Numbered from the stretch's first letter, positions 52,945 through 62,293 are shown. The stretch: 64,000 nt of DNA from Bacillus sp. ISL-41 (GCF_018613235.1 NZ_JAGGQP010000027.1:62001-126000), one strand, 5' to 3'. Notes: generated from the letters alone by a model not told the origin. Made by a program: numbers and translations.

Positions 52945-53203
52945 AATAAACCTCCTAAACACTTTAAACTGATATTTTTAAGTTGAGAAAGCCTTTGCTA
53001 GAATCTCATTATAAAAGAGCATATCCCTTAAAAAGTTTAAAGTCCAGATTTTGGTCAGGTTATCTAACATTCATTTTACAAACGAAGTTCTCCTGTACTA
53101 TTTTACCCATTCACCTGTTGTTCGTAACATTTTGTACCCCAGGATTTTTTTGCTAGACTATAACTTAGACTATTCATGCTAGATCAAATTGGAGGCATTC
53201 ATA

Positions 53204-54259
53204 ATGGCAACCCATGAAAAATTCAAAGGCTATTTCGGTACATATACAAAAGGAGACAGCGAGGGCATCTACTCTTTCACCCTTGACACGGTAAATGGAA
53301 AAATCCTCGACGTGGAACCAGCGGCAGCCCTGGAAAACCCTACATACCTGACAATCAGTCATGACAATCGCTTTCTTTATGCCGTCGCAAAGGAAGGCGG
53401 TACCGGAGGCGTGGCAGGCTTTGGTATCTTGGAATCCGGAAAGCTGTCATTCATCAATTCCGAGCTTGCTCCAGGAGCGTCACCATGCCATGTGAGCGTG
53501 AACATGGAAAACAACCTTCTTTTATCTGCCAATTACCACAAAGGGTCTGCTGATTCCTATCTGCTGAACTCTGATACAGGCAATATTGAGTCAGCCTTAT
53601 CAAGCGCGGTCCATGAAGGCTCAGGACCGGATGAGCGCCAGGAAAAAGCGCACACCCATTATGCAGGATTCACCCCAGACGGAAATTATGCGGCAGTTGT
53701 CGACCTTGGCATCGACCAGTTGATTACCTATACTCTCGATAACGGCCAGCTAATCGAGAAGAGTGTGCTCCATATTGTACCAGGCAGCGGCCCAAGACAT
53801 CTTGTTTTCCATCCAAACAATACCACCGCTTATTTAATGACCGAATTCAGCTCTGAAGTTCTGGTTTTAAAATACAATTCACAGGACGGCAGCTTTGAAC
53901 AGCTCCAGGCACTCTCCACCCTGCCTGCAGATTTTAGCGAAAACAATCAGGGAAGCGCCATCCATATTTCATCTGATGGAAAATACGTCTACGCTGCCAA
54001 TCGCGGCCATGACAGTATCGCGATTTTCAGGGTGGATCCAGAAAGCTTCCAGCTCGCATTTATCGAGCATACGGCTACGGAAGGAAATTGGCCAAGGGAT
54101 TTTGTGTTAGACCCAAGCCAGAAATTCCTGATTGCGACGAACCAGAATTCCAGCAATGTCGCGCTTTATGCCCGTGACGCAGAAACAGGAAAATTGACTC
54201 TGCTGCAGTCTGATGTGAAGGTTCCGGATCCGGTCTGTGTGAAATTTTTGAATTACTAA
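53204..54259 (+). CDS. Lactonase-family seven-bladed propeller protein (Pgl-like)
   Basis: Protein of 351 aa from the ATG at 53204 with GGAGG eight bases upstream. Seven repeating blades as in the YbhE/YkgB 6-phosphogluconolactonase family; characteristic text includes GTYTKGDSEGIYSF at the start, SPCHVSVNMENNLLLSANY, HTHYAGFTPDGNYAAVVDLGIDQL and GSGPRHLVFHPN. In B. subtilis YkgB has been linked to 6-phosphogluconolactonase activity. Whether this paralogue has that substrate is not shown. Followed by a shared terminator. Confidence 0.9.
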   Translation: MATHEKFKGYFGTYTKGDSEGIYSFTLDTVNGKILDVEPAAALENPTYLTISHDNRFLYAVAKEGGTGGVAGFGILESGKLSFINSELAPGASPCHVSVNMENNLLLSANYHKGSADSYLLNSDTGNIESALSSAVHEGSGPDERQEKAHTHYAGFTPDGNYAAVVDLGIDQLITYTLDNGQLIEKSVLHIVPGSGPRHLVFHPNNTTAYLMTEFSSEVLVLKYNSQDGSFEQLQALSTLPADFSENNQGSAIHISSDGKYVYAANRGHDSIAIFRVDPESFQLAFIEHTATEGNWPRDFVLDPSQKFLIATNQNSSNVALYARDAETGKLTLLQSDVKVPDPVCVKFLNY

Positions 54260-54271
54260 AGGTTGTAAAAC

Positions 54272-54308
54272 AGGGCAGGTGCCGTTAAGCGCACCTGCCC
54301 TTTCTTTT
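54272..54308. terminator. Terminator between lactonase and Gfo/Idh/MocA genes
   Basis: GGGCAGGTGC-CGTTAAGC-GCACCTGCCC then TTTCTTTT, working for the plus-strand gene; the convergent gene ends inside it. Confidence 0.92.
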
Positions 54309-55290
54309 ATCTGTCACTTGGGAACCTGACACCCATTTGCAATCTTGCTTCATCAAGAATCCTCATCGTGATTCTCGAGTTTTCAAGCGAGTTGTTCGTC
54401 GATTCCAATTTACCTTGCTGAATCACTGAAATGAACTCCTCTGCTTCGTAAAACATATTATCTTCCAATTGTTCTCTCGAAATGTCTTCATTTTTCCCAT
54501 CGCGATAGATGATTTCCACTTTTTCCGGTGTACTGATTTTATCAATCCTGATGTTTCCATTCTCGCCGTGTATTTCAGAAGGAAGTGATGAATCAGTGAT
54601 TTTCGAAAACATGATGACCGCATCCATTTCCTCATATTTCATAATCAGGCTGCCTTCCCCATCCACACCTGATTCAAGCAAATAGCCGGTTGCCTGAATA
54701 GACTTTGGCTCTCCAAACAGGACAACGAGAGGATAGAGGCAATAGATGCCGATGTCCATCAGTGAACCTGCCGAAAATTTCGGGTTGAAGGCGTTCAATA
54801 CGGTACCTTCTTTATACTTGTCATAGCGGGACGAATACTGGCAATAGCTGGCGAAGTACCTTCTGATCGTGCCGATTTTATCCAGATTCTCCTGGACGGC
54901 CTTGAAGTTCGGCATCAGGGTCGATTTTAGCGCCTCCATCAAAACAACCTGATGATCCTTTGCCGTCCTGATCATATCGTCCAGCTCGCGGCTGTTAGAC
55001 GCAATTGCTTTTTCGCAGAGAACATGCTTGCCATTTTCCATGAGAGTCTTCGCCTGGCTGGCATGCAGAGAATTGGGACTTGCAATATAGACGGCATCAA
55101 TTAAATTGCTTTTTGCCATCTCTTCCAGGTCTGTAAAAATAGTATCCACTCCGAATTTGCCGGCAAACTCCGCGGCACGGTCCTCAGTACGCGAATAAAC
55201 GGCATTAAGCTGAAAATCCTGATGGTGGCTTGCCCCCTTGATAAATGCTTCTGTAATCCAATTTGTACCTACTACTCCGAAACGCACCAT
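54307..55290 (-). CDS. Gfo/Idh/MocA-family NAD(P)-dependent oxidoreductase
   Basis: Protein of 327 aa: N-terminal Rossmann domain (FGVVGTNWITEAFIKGA; the usual GxGxxA is GTNWIT here) and C-terminal substrate domain. CEKAIASNSRE is the CEKP-like motif with the catalytic Lys, and SAGSLMDIGIYCLYP carries the conserved Asp-x-x-x-Tyr. Members oxidise sugars or inositols; close Bacillus relatives (YrbE, YulF, YteT) differ in substrate. No operon partner is present, so no substrate can be proposed. Confidence 0.92.
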   Translation of the reverse strand: MVRFGVVGTNWITEAFIKGASHHQDFQLNAVYSRTEDRAAEFAGKFGVDTIFTDLEEMAKSNLIDAVYIASPNSLHASQAKTLMENGKHVLCEKAIASNSRELDDMIRTAKDHQVVLMEALKSTLMPNFKAVQENLDKIGTIRRYFASYCQYSSRYDKYKEGTVLNAFNPKFSAGSLMDIGIYCLYPLVVLFGEPKSIQATGYLLESGVDGEGSLIMKYEEMDAVIMFSKITDSSLPSEIHGENGNIRIDKISTPEKVEIIYRDGKNEDISREQLEDNMFYEAEEFISVIQQGKLESTNNSLENSRITMRILDEARLQMGVRFPSDR

Positions 55291-55312
55291 GTTGTTTCAC
55301 CCTTTCAAATAG

Positions 55313-55346
55313 GAAAAGCCGGGGACCATGCCCGCAGCTTCTTTTT
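55313..55346 (-). terminator. Weak terminator after the two-component operon
   Basis: On the minus strand GAAGC-TGCGGGC-ATGGT-CCCCGGCTTTTCC, a moderate stem with a short T tract. Confidence 0.45.
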
Positions 55347-55351
55347 TCATC

Positions 55352-56758
55352 TTATCGAAAAGGGAGTTCGATCACAAACTTTGTCCCTTTTCCATGCTCG
55401 CTTTCCACTGAAATTTTTCCATCATGCATCTGTACCAGCTGTTTGACTATGGACAAACCGAGGCCGAACTCTCCAAACGGGTTGCTCGTTCTCGAGATAT
55501 CGGCTTTGTAAAAGCGATGCCAGATTTTTTCGATTTCAGCCGGTTCGATGCCAATGCCTGTGTCCTCGATTTCAATCACCGTCTTCGCCCCAGCCATCCT
55601 GCCGCGAAGCCAGATGGTCCCATTTTCTGTGAACTGGATGCTGTTTTTCGTAATATTGATCAAAATCTGGACAAGACGGTCATAATCAGCATGGACCATG
55701 GCTGATTCTTCCGTTTGGATCTCAATTGAGTTATTTCGTTCCTCCGCCTGCAGCCCTAGTTGGTCCTGGATGATTTCGAATACCTCAATCAGTTCAATAT
55801 CTTCTTTTAAAAGCAGTACTTGATTCGAGCGGATTTTATCATAATCCAGGTTCTCATTAACCAGCCTGATCAGCCGCTTCGTTTCCTGGCTGACCAGGTT
55901 GATGCCCCGCTCTTTCTCCGCCTCGGGAATCATATTATTCCTGAGCCCCTCAATAATTCCGCTAATGGTCGTAAGCGGCGTCCTCAATTCATGGGAAACA
56001 TCTGACATGAACTGGCGGCGCCGGTTTTCCAGGCTTTCGATTTCTGATTTCGAATCGTTCAGTTTGCTTACCATGCTGTTAAAATCATTCGCCAATTCAC
56101 CGATTTCATCGAAGTCAGAGGATGGAACTTTTACGGTATAATCCCCTGCAGACACGAGCGATGTGGCTTCCTGCAGCTTTTTGATCCTGTTCACATGGAT
56201 GCGTGACAGCACCCAGCTCAGCAGGAACGAAACAGCAAGCGCAATCAGCACAGTATAAAATAAATATTTATTGATTTCTGTAATCATTTCCCGTGTCCCG
56301 CTGATTGGCGAGGTCAGGAGAATGCCGCCGATGAAATTTCCACGATCCACATATGGCAAAACAACCAGGGTCACAGCACGGTCATACCGTTCTAGATCAA
56401 AATTTTTCACAATCGGATTTCCGTTTGTGAGCTGGCTCCACTCTTCTTCCGATAACTCGATCGCCGGCCCTCTCCATCTGATTGGATTCAGCAGCTGGAT
56501 ATTCTCATCAAATACACTGAACTGGATATCCCGGCCAAAAAGAACCCGGGCATACTGATTGATCACCTGATCAGGACGTTCACTGCCTCGATCAAGATCT
56601 CGGAGGATATTTTCCCCGTAGGAAATCAGCTCCTCCGTTTTATTTTTATAAACCAGCGTTTCCACATACTGTGTGAATACGAGGCTCAGGATGAGGAAGG
56701 CAACGATGATAATGCTGATATGGCTCAGAAATTGCTGGTATATATATTTAACCTTCAT
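55352..56758 (-). CDS. Two-component sensor histidine kinase with HAMP domain
   Basis: Membrane kinase of about 468 aa: helix 1 (about 10-30), extracytoplasmic sensor (about 32-160), helix 2 (about 163-185), HAMP (about 186-240), HisKA with VSHELRTPLTTISGI (phospho-His about 255) and HATPase (NITKNSIQF, EDTGIGI, GLGLSIVKQL). The ATG at 56758 or 56764 is used; both lie inside the end of the response regulator gene, so the pair is translationally coupled. The sensory input is unknown. Confidence 0.94.
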   Translation of the reverse strand: MKVKYIYQQFLSHISIIIVAFLILSLVFTQYVETLVYKNKTEELISYGENILRDLDRGSERPDQVINQYARVLFGRDIQFSVFDENIQLLNPIRWRGPAIELSEEEWSQLTNGNPIVKNFDLERYDRAVTLVVLPYVDRGNFIGGILLTSPISGTREMITEINKYLFYTVLIALAVSFLLSWVLSRIHVNRIKKLQEATSLVSAGDYTVKVPSSDFDEIGELANDFNSMVSKLNDSKSEIESLENRRRQFMSDVSHELRTPLTTISGIIEGLRNNMIPEAEKERGINLVSQETKRLIRLVNENLDYDKIRSNQVLLLKEDIELIEVFEIIQDQLGLQAEERNNSIEIQTEESAMVHADYDRLVQILINITKNSIQFTENGTIWLRGRMAGAKTVIEIEDTGIGIEPAEIEKIWHRFYKADISRTSNPFGEFGLGLSIVKQLVQMHDGKISVESEHGKGTKFVIELPFR

Positions 56759-57446
56759 GCCCATCAACCAGTTCATCGAATTTATAGCCTACGCCCCAAA
56801 CCGTATGGAAGAATGGCTGTTCAGCACTGCCAATCTTTTTCCTTAGTCTCTTGATATGGACATCCACCGTACGTTCATCACCGTAAAATTGGTATCCCCA
56901 GACACGCTCAAGAAGCTGCTCCCTCGTGAATACCTGGCGCGGATGCTGGGCGAACAATAGAAGCAGGTCGAATTCTTTTGGCGTCAAATTTGTCACTGGG
57001 CTGCCGTCCAGGCTCACTTCACGAGTTTCTTTGTTGATTTTCAGACGGCTCGTCCCAACCTCGCTGTGCTCACCGGGTTTCTGTTTTTGATATCGCCGGG
57101 CCACAGCCTTGATCCTCGCCATCAAAGCCAGCGGACTGAACGGCTTCGTCACATAATCATCCGCTCCCATCTCCAGTCCAAGAACCTGATCAGATTCACT
57201 GTCCTTGGCCGTCAGCATGATGATCGGCACATCACTGCCATCCTGCCTGATCTTCCTGCAAAGTGTGACACCATCCATACCCGGAAGCATCCAGTCGACA
57301 ATCAGCAAATCCCACTCTGCGCTTTTGTAAGCCTCATAGCCCTGGAGGCCATCATTCACAAACCTGCCTTCTATGCCCTCTTTTAAAAAGAACATCTCAA
57401 TCATCGCACAGACACTTTCATTATCCTCAATCACTAATATTTTCAC
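56748..57446 (-). CDS. OmpR/PhoB-family response regulator
   Basis: Regulator of 232 aa from the GTG at 57446 (VKILVIEDNESVC), which has GAGGGG seven bases upstream; 24 further in-frame codons above it look non-coding. Receiver domain with phospho-Asp in LLIVDWMLPGMDG and Lys in VTKPFSPLAL; C-terminal winged helix (VSLDGSPVTNLTPKEFDLL, EQLLERVWGYQFYGDERTVDVHIKRLRKKI). It is followed by its kinase with an overlap. Targets are not identifiable from the sequence. Confidence 0.95.
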   Translation of the reverse strand: MKILVIEDNESVCAMIEMFFLKEGIEGRFVNDGLQGYEAYKSAEWDLLIVDWMLPGMDGVTLCRKIRQDGSDVPIIMLTAKDSESDQVLGLEMGADDYVTKPFSPLALMARIKAVARRYQKQKPGEHSEVGTSRLKINKETREVSLDGSPVTNLTPKEFDLLLLFAQHPRQVFTREQLLERVWGYQFYGDERTVDVHIKRLRKKIGSAEQPFFHTVWGVGYKFDELVDGHEG

Positions 57447-57614
57447 GGCAATCCCCTCTGTTCCGACATCTGTTATATATAAATTATAGCGCAATGGCGA
57501 GAGAATCAACTGTTTCACCTGCTGTTACAGATTATTTAACATGTTGGTCATAGTTTGTTCATGATTGCAGATGGGGGAATCGTTTAACTGGCTTATTTTT
57601 TTGGGATTAATACA

Positions 57615-57955
57615 CCTTTCAGGGATAGACCGCTCTATTGGTGACCTCTTTTCTCATATTCTTACAATTTAGGGCACCAATACGCTTTATTGGTGACCTC
57701 TTTTCTCAGATTCTTACAATTCAGGGCACCAATACGCTTTATTGGTGACCTCTTTTCTCAGATTCTTACAATTCAGGGCGCCAATACGCTTTATTGGTGA
57801 CCTCTTTTCTCAGATTCTTACAATTCAGGGCGCCAATACGCTTCATTGGTGACCTCTTTTCTCGGATTCTGGCATATTAGGTCACCAATACGCTCTATTG
57901 GTGACCTCTTTTCTATGATTCCGGCATATTAGGTCACCAATACACTCCATTTGCG
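57615..57955. repeat. 52-bp tandem array of CACCAATA hairpins, about 6 to 7 copies
   Basis: CCAA of the conserved core recurs at 57677, 57729, 57781, 57833, 57885 and 57937, exactly 52 bp apart; a first, degenerate copy precedes at about 57630. Each unit contains CACCAATA-CGCTT-TATTGGTG, an 8-bp perfect stem with a 5-base loop, followed by ACCTCTTTTCTCAGATTCTTACAATTC-type spacer. Copies are contiguous and differ by few bases. The array fills the gap between the response-regulator start and the next operon's terminator. Confidence 0.92.
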
Positions 57956-57982
57956 GTCTAATAAGTGCCTATATCCTACTAA

Positions 57983-58012
57983 ATAAAGCCAGCTCAAAAA
58001 CTGAGCTGGCTC
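57983..58012 (-). terminator. Terminator after CstB-like gene
   Basis: On the minus strand GAGCCAGCTCA-GTTTT-TGAGCTGGCTTT, three bases after the stop codon. Confidence 0.88.
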
Positions 58013-58017
58013 TGATA

Positions 58018-59403
58018 TTAATCCTTTTTAACAGGCAATCCTTCTTCTTCCCAGGCGGAGTAGCCGCCTTCGAGGTTGACTACATCCTTGTAGCCATTTT
58101 TCAAAAGCAGGCTTGTTCCGATTGCGGAACGCGCGCCTGATTGGCAATGGGCGATGATTTTCTTGTCTTTTGGCACTTCGTCAAGCTTATCGGTCAGGTT
58201 TCCGAGCATCATGTGATGGGCACCTGGGATATGGCCGCTGTCCCATTCACTCTGATTACGGACGTCGATGACAAAGTAGTTGTCGTCTTCCATCATTTCT
58301 TTTGCCTCGCCGGCGGTGACGGTCTTGTATTCTTCCAGGCTCCCGCCTAGCTCTTTCGGGTCAACATAACCTGTAACCTGGTCAAGTCCGATTGACTGCA
58401 GGGATTTTTCAACGTCAGGCAGTTTTTCCGGATCAGCAATCAATACGATATCCTGGTCATAGCTTAACAACCAGCCTGCCCAGTTCGTGAAGGATTTATT
58501 ATATGGGATATTGATTGTTTCTTCAGCATGCCCCTCGGCGAAGTCATCTGCCGGACGGGTGTCGACAACCACTGCATCCCTCGCGTCAGATAATGACACT
58601 TTAGGAGTTTCCTCTCGTCTGAGCAGTTCAGGGCCAACTTTATTCAGCTTTTTCATCTGAGCGAAGTATTTCGGAGGCTCCGGCTGTCCTGCAAGCAGCT
58701 CCTCAACAAATTTGTCTTCCTCATGAATTTGGAAAGCCCAGTTGAATTTTTTCTCATAGCCTAATGTGGACATTGGCACAGCGCCAAGTGATTTTCCGCA
58801 TGCGCTTCCTGCTCCATGTGCTGGCCATACCTGCAGGAAGTCAGACAGCTTTTCCACTTTGCGAAGCGATTCGAACATCTGGTGTGCACCCGCTTTGGAT
58901 GTATCCTTGATGCCTGCGGCTTTTTCGAGAAGGTCCGGGCGGCCGACATCGCCTACGAACAGGAAGTCTCCTGTGAAGATTCCCATCGGCTCATTGGCGC
59001 CGCCTCCCTTATCCGTCAGCAGGAATGAGATGCTTTCCGGTGTATGGCCCGGCGTGTGGATGACTTCAAAATAGATATTCCCAATATTGAACGTCGAGCC
59101 CTCTGTCAGCAATTCATGCTCATACTGGTCGACATATTGATACTTCCAGTCCTTATCCCCTTCATCGGATACATACAGCTTCGCTCCATGATGGTGGGCA
59201 AGCTCCCTTGCTCCTGACAAATAATCTGCATGAATATGGGTTTCGGTTGCAGCTGATACTTTGAGGGCTTCTTTATTGGCGATGTCCAGATAAGGCTGGA
59301 CATTCCTTGCCGGGTCGATGACAATCGCTTCGCCCGTTCTCTGGCAGCCGATCAAGTACGACATATGTGCAAGCTGGTCATCAAAAAATGACTTGAAATA
59401 CAT
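58018..59403 (-). CDS. Persulfide dioxygenase-rhodanese fusion (CstB-like)
   Basis: Protein of about 461 aa from the ATG at 59403, with GGAGGAG six bases upstream; 27 more in-frame codons above lack a site. N-terminal metallo-beta-lactamase persulfide dioxygenase domain (about 1-240: ETHIHADYLSG, HTPGHTPESISF, FTGDFLFVGDVGRPDL). Then a first rhodanese-like domain without active cysteine (about 265-350, DTRPADDFAEGH) and a second with the active cysteine in AHCQSGARSA (about 425). This MBL-pseudo-rhodanese-rhodanese order is that of Staphylococcus CstB, which removes persulfides. Sulfur detoxification is the likely job. DoxX paralogues lie 1.6-3 kb away. Confidence 0.9.
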   Translation of the reverse strand: MYFKSFFDDQLAHMSYLIGCQRTGEAIVIDPARNVQPYLDIANKEALKVSAATETHIHADYLSGARELAHHHGAKLYVSDEGDKDWKYQYVDQYEHELLTEGSTFNIGNIYFEVIHTPGHTPESISFLLTDKGGGANEPMGIFTGDFLFVGDVGRPDLLEKAAGIKDTSKAGAHQMFESLRKVEKLSDFLQVWPAHGAGSACGKSLGAVPMSTLGYEKKFNWAFQIHEEDKFVEELLAGQPEPPKYFAQMKKLNKVGPELLRREETPKVSLSDARDAVVVDTRPADDFAEGHAEETINIPYNKSFTNWAGWLLSYDQDIVLIADPEKLPDVEKSLQSIGLDQVTGYVDPKELGGSLEEYKTVTAGEAKEMMEDDNYFVIDVRNQSEWDSGHIPGAHHMMLGNLTDKLDEVPKDKKIIAHCQSGARSAIGTSLLLKNGYKDVVNLEGGYSAWEEEGLPVKKD

Positions 59404-59565
59404 ATGAACTCCTCCTTCATTTTTGATAGGCTTATGAAGACTATACTCTCTTATATACCCCGCACCATATCTTTTAAAAGCCAAAAAAACATCAGTGCCG
59501 GGCGCTGCCTGAATTCCAATATACCTATATCTGTATTTTACTCTGTTAAAAAATCTTCTTCAAAT

Positions 59566-59597
59566 AAAAAGAACCTGCTCCAAAATTGGAACAGGTC
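59566..59597 (-). terminator. Terminator after MFS transporter
   Basis: On the minus strand AGACCTGTTCC-AATTTT-GGAGCAGGTTCT then TTTTA, just after the stop codon. Confidence 0.85.
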
Positions 59598-60796
59598 TAT
59601 TTTCCAGCAGGCCGTTTCATCATCAAAATATAGAGAAGAAGCGAAACGGAAACGGAAATGGCGGAAGCGATATAGATGCTGCCATAGCCGAGCCAGTGAC
59701 CGATCTGGCCAAAAGTCATCGCTCCGACACCAACGCCCAAATCGAAAAAGGAGAAGAAGGTAGCGTTAGCCATACCTTTTCGATTCATCGGTGCATCCTG
59801 GACAGCCCATGCCTGAAGTGCCGGCTGGACCGAGCCAAAACCGAATCCGTACAGGCCGGCTGCGATGAACATCACCAGGCTGTTTGGCAGCCAGGCTAAA
59901 AGGATCATGGCGATCATGATTAAAAATGTCCCGGGCAGGAAGACGGCGCCATGTCCTTTTTTGTCATAGAGTTTGCCCGCAAATGACCGGGATAGCATTA
60001 GGGTAATCGCAAAAATAAAAAAGTACCATTCTATCCCTTCAATTCCCTTCTGTGCTGAGTAGAGGGGCAGGAATGAAGCGATTCCTCCGAATGTGGTTGT
60101 AATGAACAATAATAGCAAGGATGGCTGCAGGGCGGACTTTTCGTATACATCCCATCTGCGCTTGACCGCATTCTCTTCCGCTTTTACTTCCGCTTTCTCC
60201 ACCTTTTTATAGGTAATCCTTGATGCCAGCAGGAAGGCAGCAAGACCCAGGATCGCACTGATTAAAAATAACTGCTTAAAGGTGATTGCCGCAGCCAGTG
60301 CAAGACCAAGTGTCGGTCCCATCGCGAGAGCAACGTTCCCGGAGAGACCGAAATAACCCATTCCTTCTCCCCTGCGCCGCGGCGGTATTAAGTCGGTTGC
60401 GATTGTACCAGAAGCTGTCGTGGAAAATCCCCAGCCAATCCCCTGGACAATCCGCATTAAAAACAAGAAGACGATTCCTGAAGCAAATCCGAATGAGCCT
60501 ACAGAGACCACGAAAATTGCCAGGCCTGTCAGATAAATGAACCCCCTGCCTTTCGTTTCCAGCATCCGTCCTGCAAATGGGCGTACAATCAATGCTGAAA
60601 ATGTGAAAATCCCAACGACAAATCCGATTAACTGGTCATTTCCGCCCAGATGCTCCACAAACAGTGGAATGGTAGGCAAGGTCATTTGAAAACCAAGGAA
60701 AATGAAGAAATTCGCCAGGAATATAAACATAAAGTCCCTGCTCCAGATTTTTTCAGTGCCCTGAGGCTGTTGAGCTGCTCCTGTTGATTGATCCAT
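59597..60796 (-). CDS. Major facilitator superfamily transporter
   Basis: Twelve-helix MFS protein of 399 aa. Motif A is split but visible in RPFAGRMLETKGR after helix 2 and again in SRSFAGKLYDKKGHG in the second half. It lacks sugar-porter motifs, so a drug, small-molecule or organic-anion exporter is more likely. The central cytoplasmic loop (about 185-215) has a charged EKAEVKAEENAVKRR stretch. No neighbouring gene indicates the substrate. Confidence 0.9.
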   Translation of the reverse strand: MDQSTGAAQQPQGTEKIWSRDFMFIFLANFFIFLGFQMTLPTIPLFVEHLGGNDQLIGFVVGIFTFSALIVRPFAGRMLETKGRGFIYLTGLAIFVVSVGSFGFASGIVFLFLMRIVQGIGWGFSTTASGTIATDLIPPRRRGEGMGYFGLSGNVALAMGPTLGLALAAAITFKQLFLISAILGLAAFLLASRITYKKVEKAEVKAEENAVKRRWDVYEKSALQPSLLLLFITTTFGGIASFLPLYSAQKGIEGIEWYFFIFAITLMLSRSFAGKLYDKKGHGAVFLPGTFLIMIAMILLAWLPNSLVMFIAAGLYGFGFGSVQPALQAWAVQDAPMNRKGMANATFFSFFDLGVGVGAMTFGQIGHWLGYGSIYIASAISVSVSLLLYILMMKRPAGK

Positions 60797-60900
60797 CTGC
60801 TTTCATCCTTTCTGATTCCATGCTTTGCTTAGGCACTGTTGCCAATCCATCCTTTTAAAAGGATTCACGTTCAATATTCCGTCAATTTGTTGTTGCATTT

Positions 60901-60918
60901 GTGTGAACAACTTCACAA
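60901..60918. promoter_or_regulatory. Rex/Fnr-type palindrome before DoxX paralogue 2
   Basis: G-TGTGAA-CAAC-TTCACA-A, a perfect 6-4-6 palindrome with arms identical to the site at 18842. It fits Rex (TTGTGAA-N4-TTCACAA, one outer mismatch) and Fnr (TGTGA-N6-TCACA). It lies about 80 bases before the ATG and just upstream of a TATATT -10-like element at 60946. Points to control by redox or oxygen level. Confidence 0.6.
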
Positions 60919-60997
60919 CTAACTCATTTTTATTTCGGATTCTGATATATTGTAAGTGTAATCAATAATTACTTATTTTTGAAGGGAAGCGATTTAG

Positions 60998-61513
60998 ATG
61001 TTCGCTAAATGGTTGAGAGAAAACAATATTGCTGCTGGCCTGTTGACTGTCATTAGGGTATGGCTCGGATATAACTGGATGACTGCTGGATGGGGCAAAT
61101 TGACTGGCGAAGGCTTTGACGCAAGCGGATATTTGAAAAACGCCGTTGCAAACCCGGTAAAGGGTCCCGACGGAAATGCAGTTTATGGGTGGTATGTGAA
61201 CTTCCTTGAAAGCTTTGCGATCCCGAATATTGAACTTTTCAACTTTATCGTTCCGCTTGGTGAATTCTTAGTTGGCCTTGGATTAATCCTTGGTACTTTG
61301 ACAACAGCCGCCATGTTCTTCGGACTTGTGATGAACTTCAGTTTCTTCCTTGCCGGAACAGTATCTCACAACCCAACTGACATCTTCTTCGGCTTCATCA
61401 TCCTGTTTGCAGGCTATAACGCTGGCAAGTACGGTTTAGACCGCTGGGTGGTTCCTTTCATCCGCAAGACTGTATTCAAAAGAGAACCTGAAGCTGCCCA
61501 TAAAGCAGTTTAA
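60998..61513 (+). CDS. DoxX-family membrane protein (paralogue 2 of 3)
   Basis: 171 aa, five residues different from paralogue 1 at 48170 (position 43 and four in the last ten), with many silent base changes; this indicates duplication some time ago with the protein held almost constant. Same four-helix plan and same GAAGGGAAGCGATT leader. A Rex/Fnr palindrome lies about 80 bases before the start codon. Confidence 0.88.
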   Translation: MFAKWLRENNIAAGLLTVIRVWLGYNWMTAGWGKLTGEGFDASGYLKNAVANPVKGPDGNAVYGWYVNFLESFAIPNIELFNFIVPLGEFLVGLGLILGTLTTAAMFFGLVMNFSFFLAGTVSHNPTDIFFGFIILFAGYNAGKYGLDRWVVPFIRKTVFKREPEAAHKAV

Positions 61514-61526
61514 CTGAAATCATAAC

Positions 61527-61560
61527 CAGAGAGCTGGGCATTTGCCTGGCTCTTTTTTTA
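61527..61560 (+). terminator. Terminator after DoxX paralogue 2
   Basis: AGAGC-T-GGGCA-TT-TGCC-TGGCTCT followed by T7. Confidence 0.82.
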
Positions 61561-61784
61561 CGTTTCCCCCCAGCTAATTATTAACTTCCCATTAGTTCGT
61601 TTTCCTCCCCGAGTTTTCTCATCTCATTTTTTCCACGTCATTGCCTTTCCAAAGTGTTCAAAATCCTGACAATATGTTTTTGCTAATTTGTGAACAAAGA
61701 CTTCCTGCCCGCATTTTAAAATAGAAGATTAATATATTGTAGTGTAATCAAATAATACTTCATCCTTGAAGGGAAGCGATTGAT

Positions 61785-62288
61785 ATGTTCGCAAATTGGT
61801 TAAGGGAAAACAAGGTTGCCGCTGGCCTGTTGACTGTTTTAAGATTATGGCTCGGTTATAACTGGATGATTGCTGGATGGCATAAAATGACCGGGGAAGG
61901 CTTTGATGCAACTGGATATTTGAAAAATGCCATCGCCAATCCGGTAAAAGGTCCTGATGGAAACATGGTTTATGGCTGGTATGTTTCTTTTCTGGAAAAC
62001 TTCGCGCTGCCAAACATTGAGCTTTTCAACTTTATAGTACCGGTCGGTGAATTCCTCGTCGGTCTGGGTCTCATTCTTGGCTGCCTGACAACTGCCGCAA
62101 TGTTCTTCGGCTTAGTAATGAATTTCAGCTTCTTCCTTGCCGGAACCGTATCCCATAATCCAACAGATATATTCTTCGGTTTCATCATCCTCTTCGCTGG
62201 TTTTAACGCAGGGAAGTATGGGTTGGACTACTGGGTGATCCCATATATCAGAAAAACAATTTTCAAACAGAAAGCAGCCACTAAATGA
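61785..62288 (+). CDS. DoxX-family membrane protein (paralogue 3 of 3)
   Basis: 167 aa, about two dozen substitutions from paralogues 1 and 2 and a shorter tail (KQKAATK). The central helices (TAAMFFGLVMNFSFFLAG and PTDIFFGFIILFAG) are unchanged. The leader TATATTGTAGTGTAATCAAATAAT-like before the ATG resembles that of paralogue 2, so promoter and gene were duplicated together. Tandem with paralogue 2, 270 bases apart. TTTGTGAACAAAGACTTC upstream is only half a Rex-type site. Confidence 0.88.
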   Translation: MFANWLRENKVAAGLLTVLRLWLGYNWMIAGWHKMTGEGFDATGYLKNAIANPVKGPDGNMVYGWYVSFLENFALPNIELFNFIVPVGEFLVGLGLILGCLTTAAMFFGLVMNFSFFLAGTVSHNPTDIFFGFIILFAGFNAGKYGLDYWVIPYIRKTIFKQKAATK

Positions 62289-62293
62289 ACTTT

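Noticed and set aside
61685-61705. Rex/Fnr site before DoxX paralogue 3
   Set aside because: TTTGTGAA is followed by CAAAGACTTCC, which does not restore the TTCACA arm.
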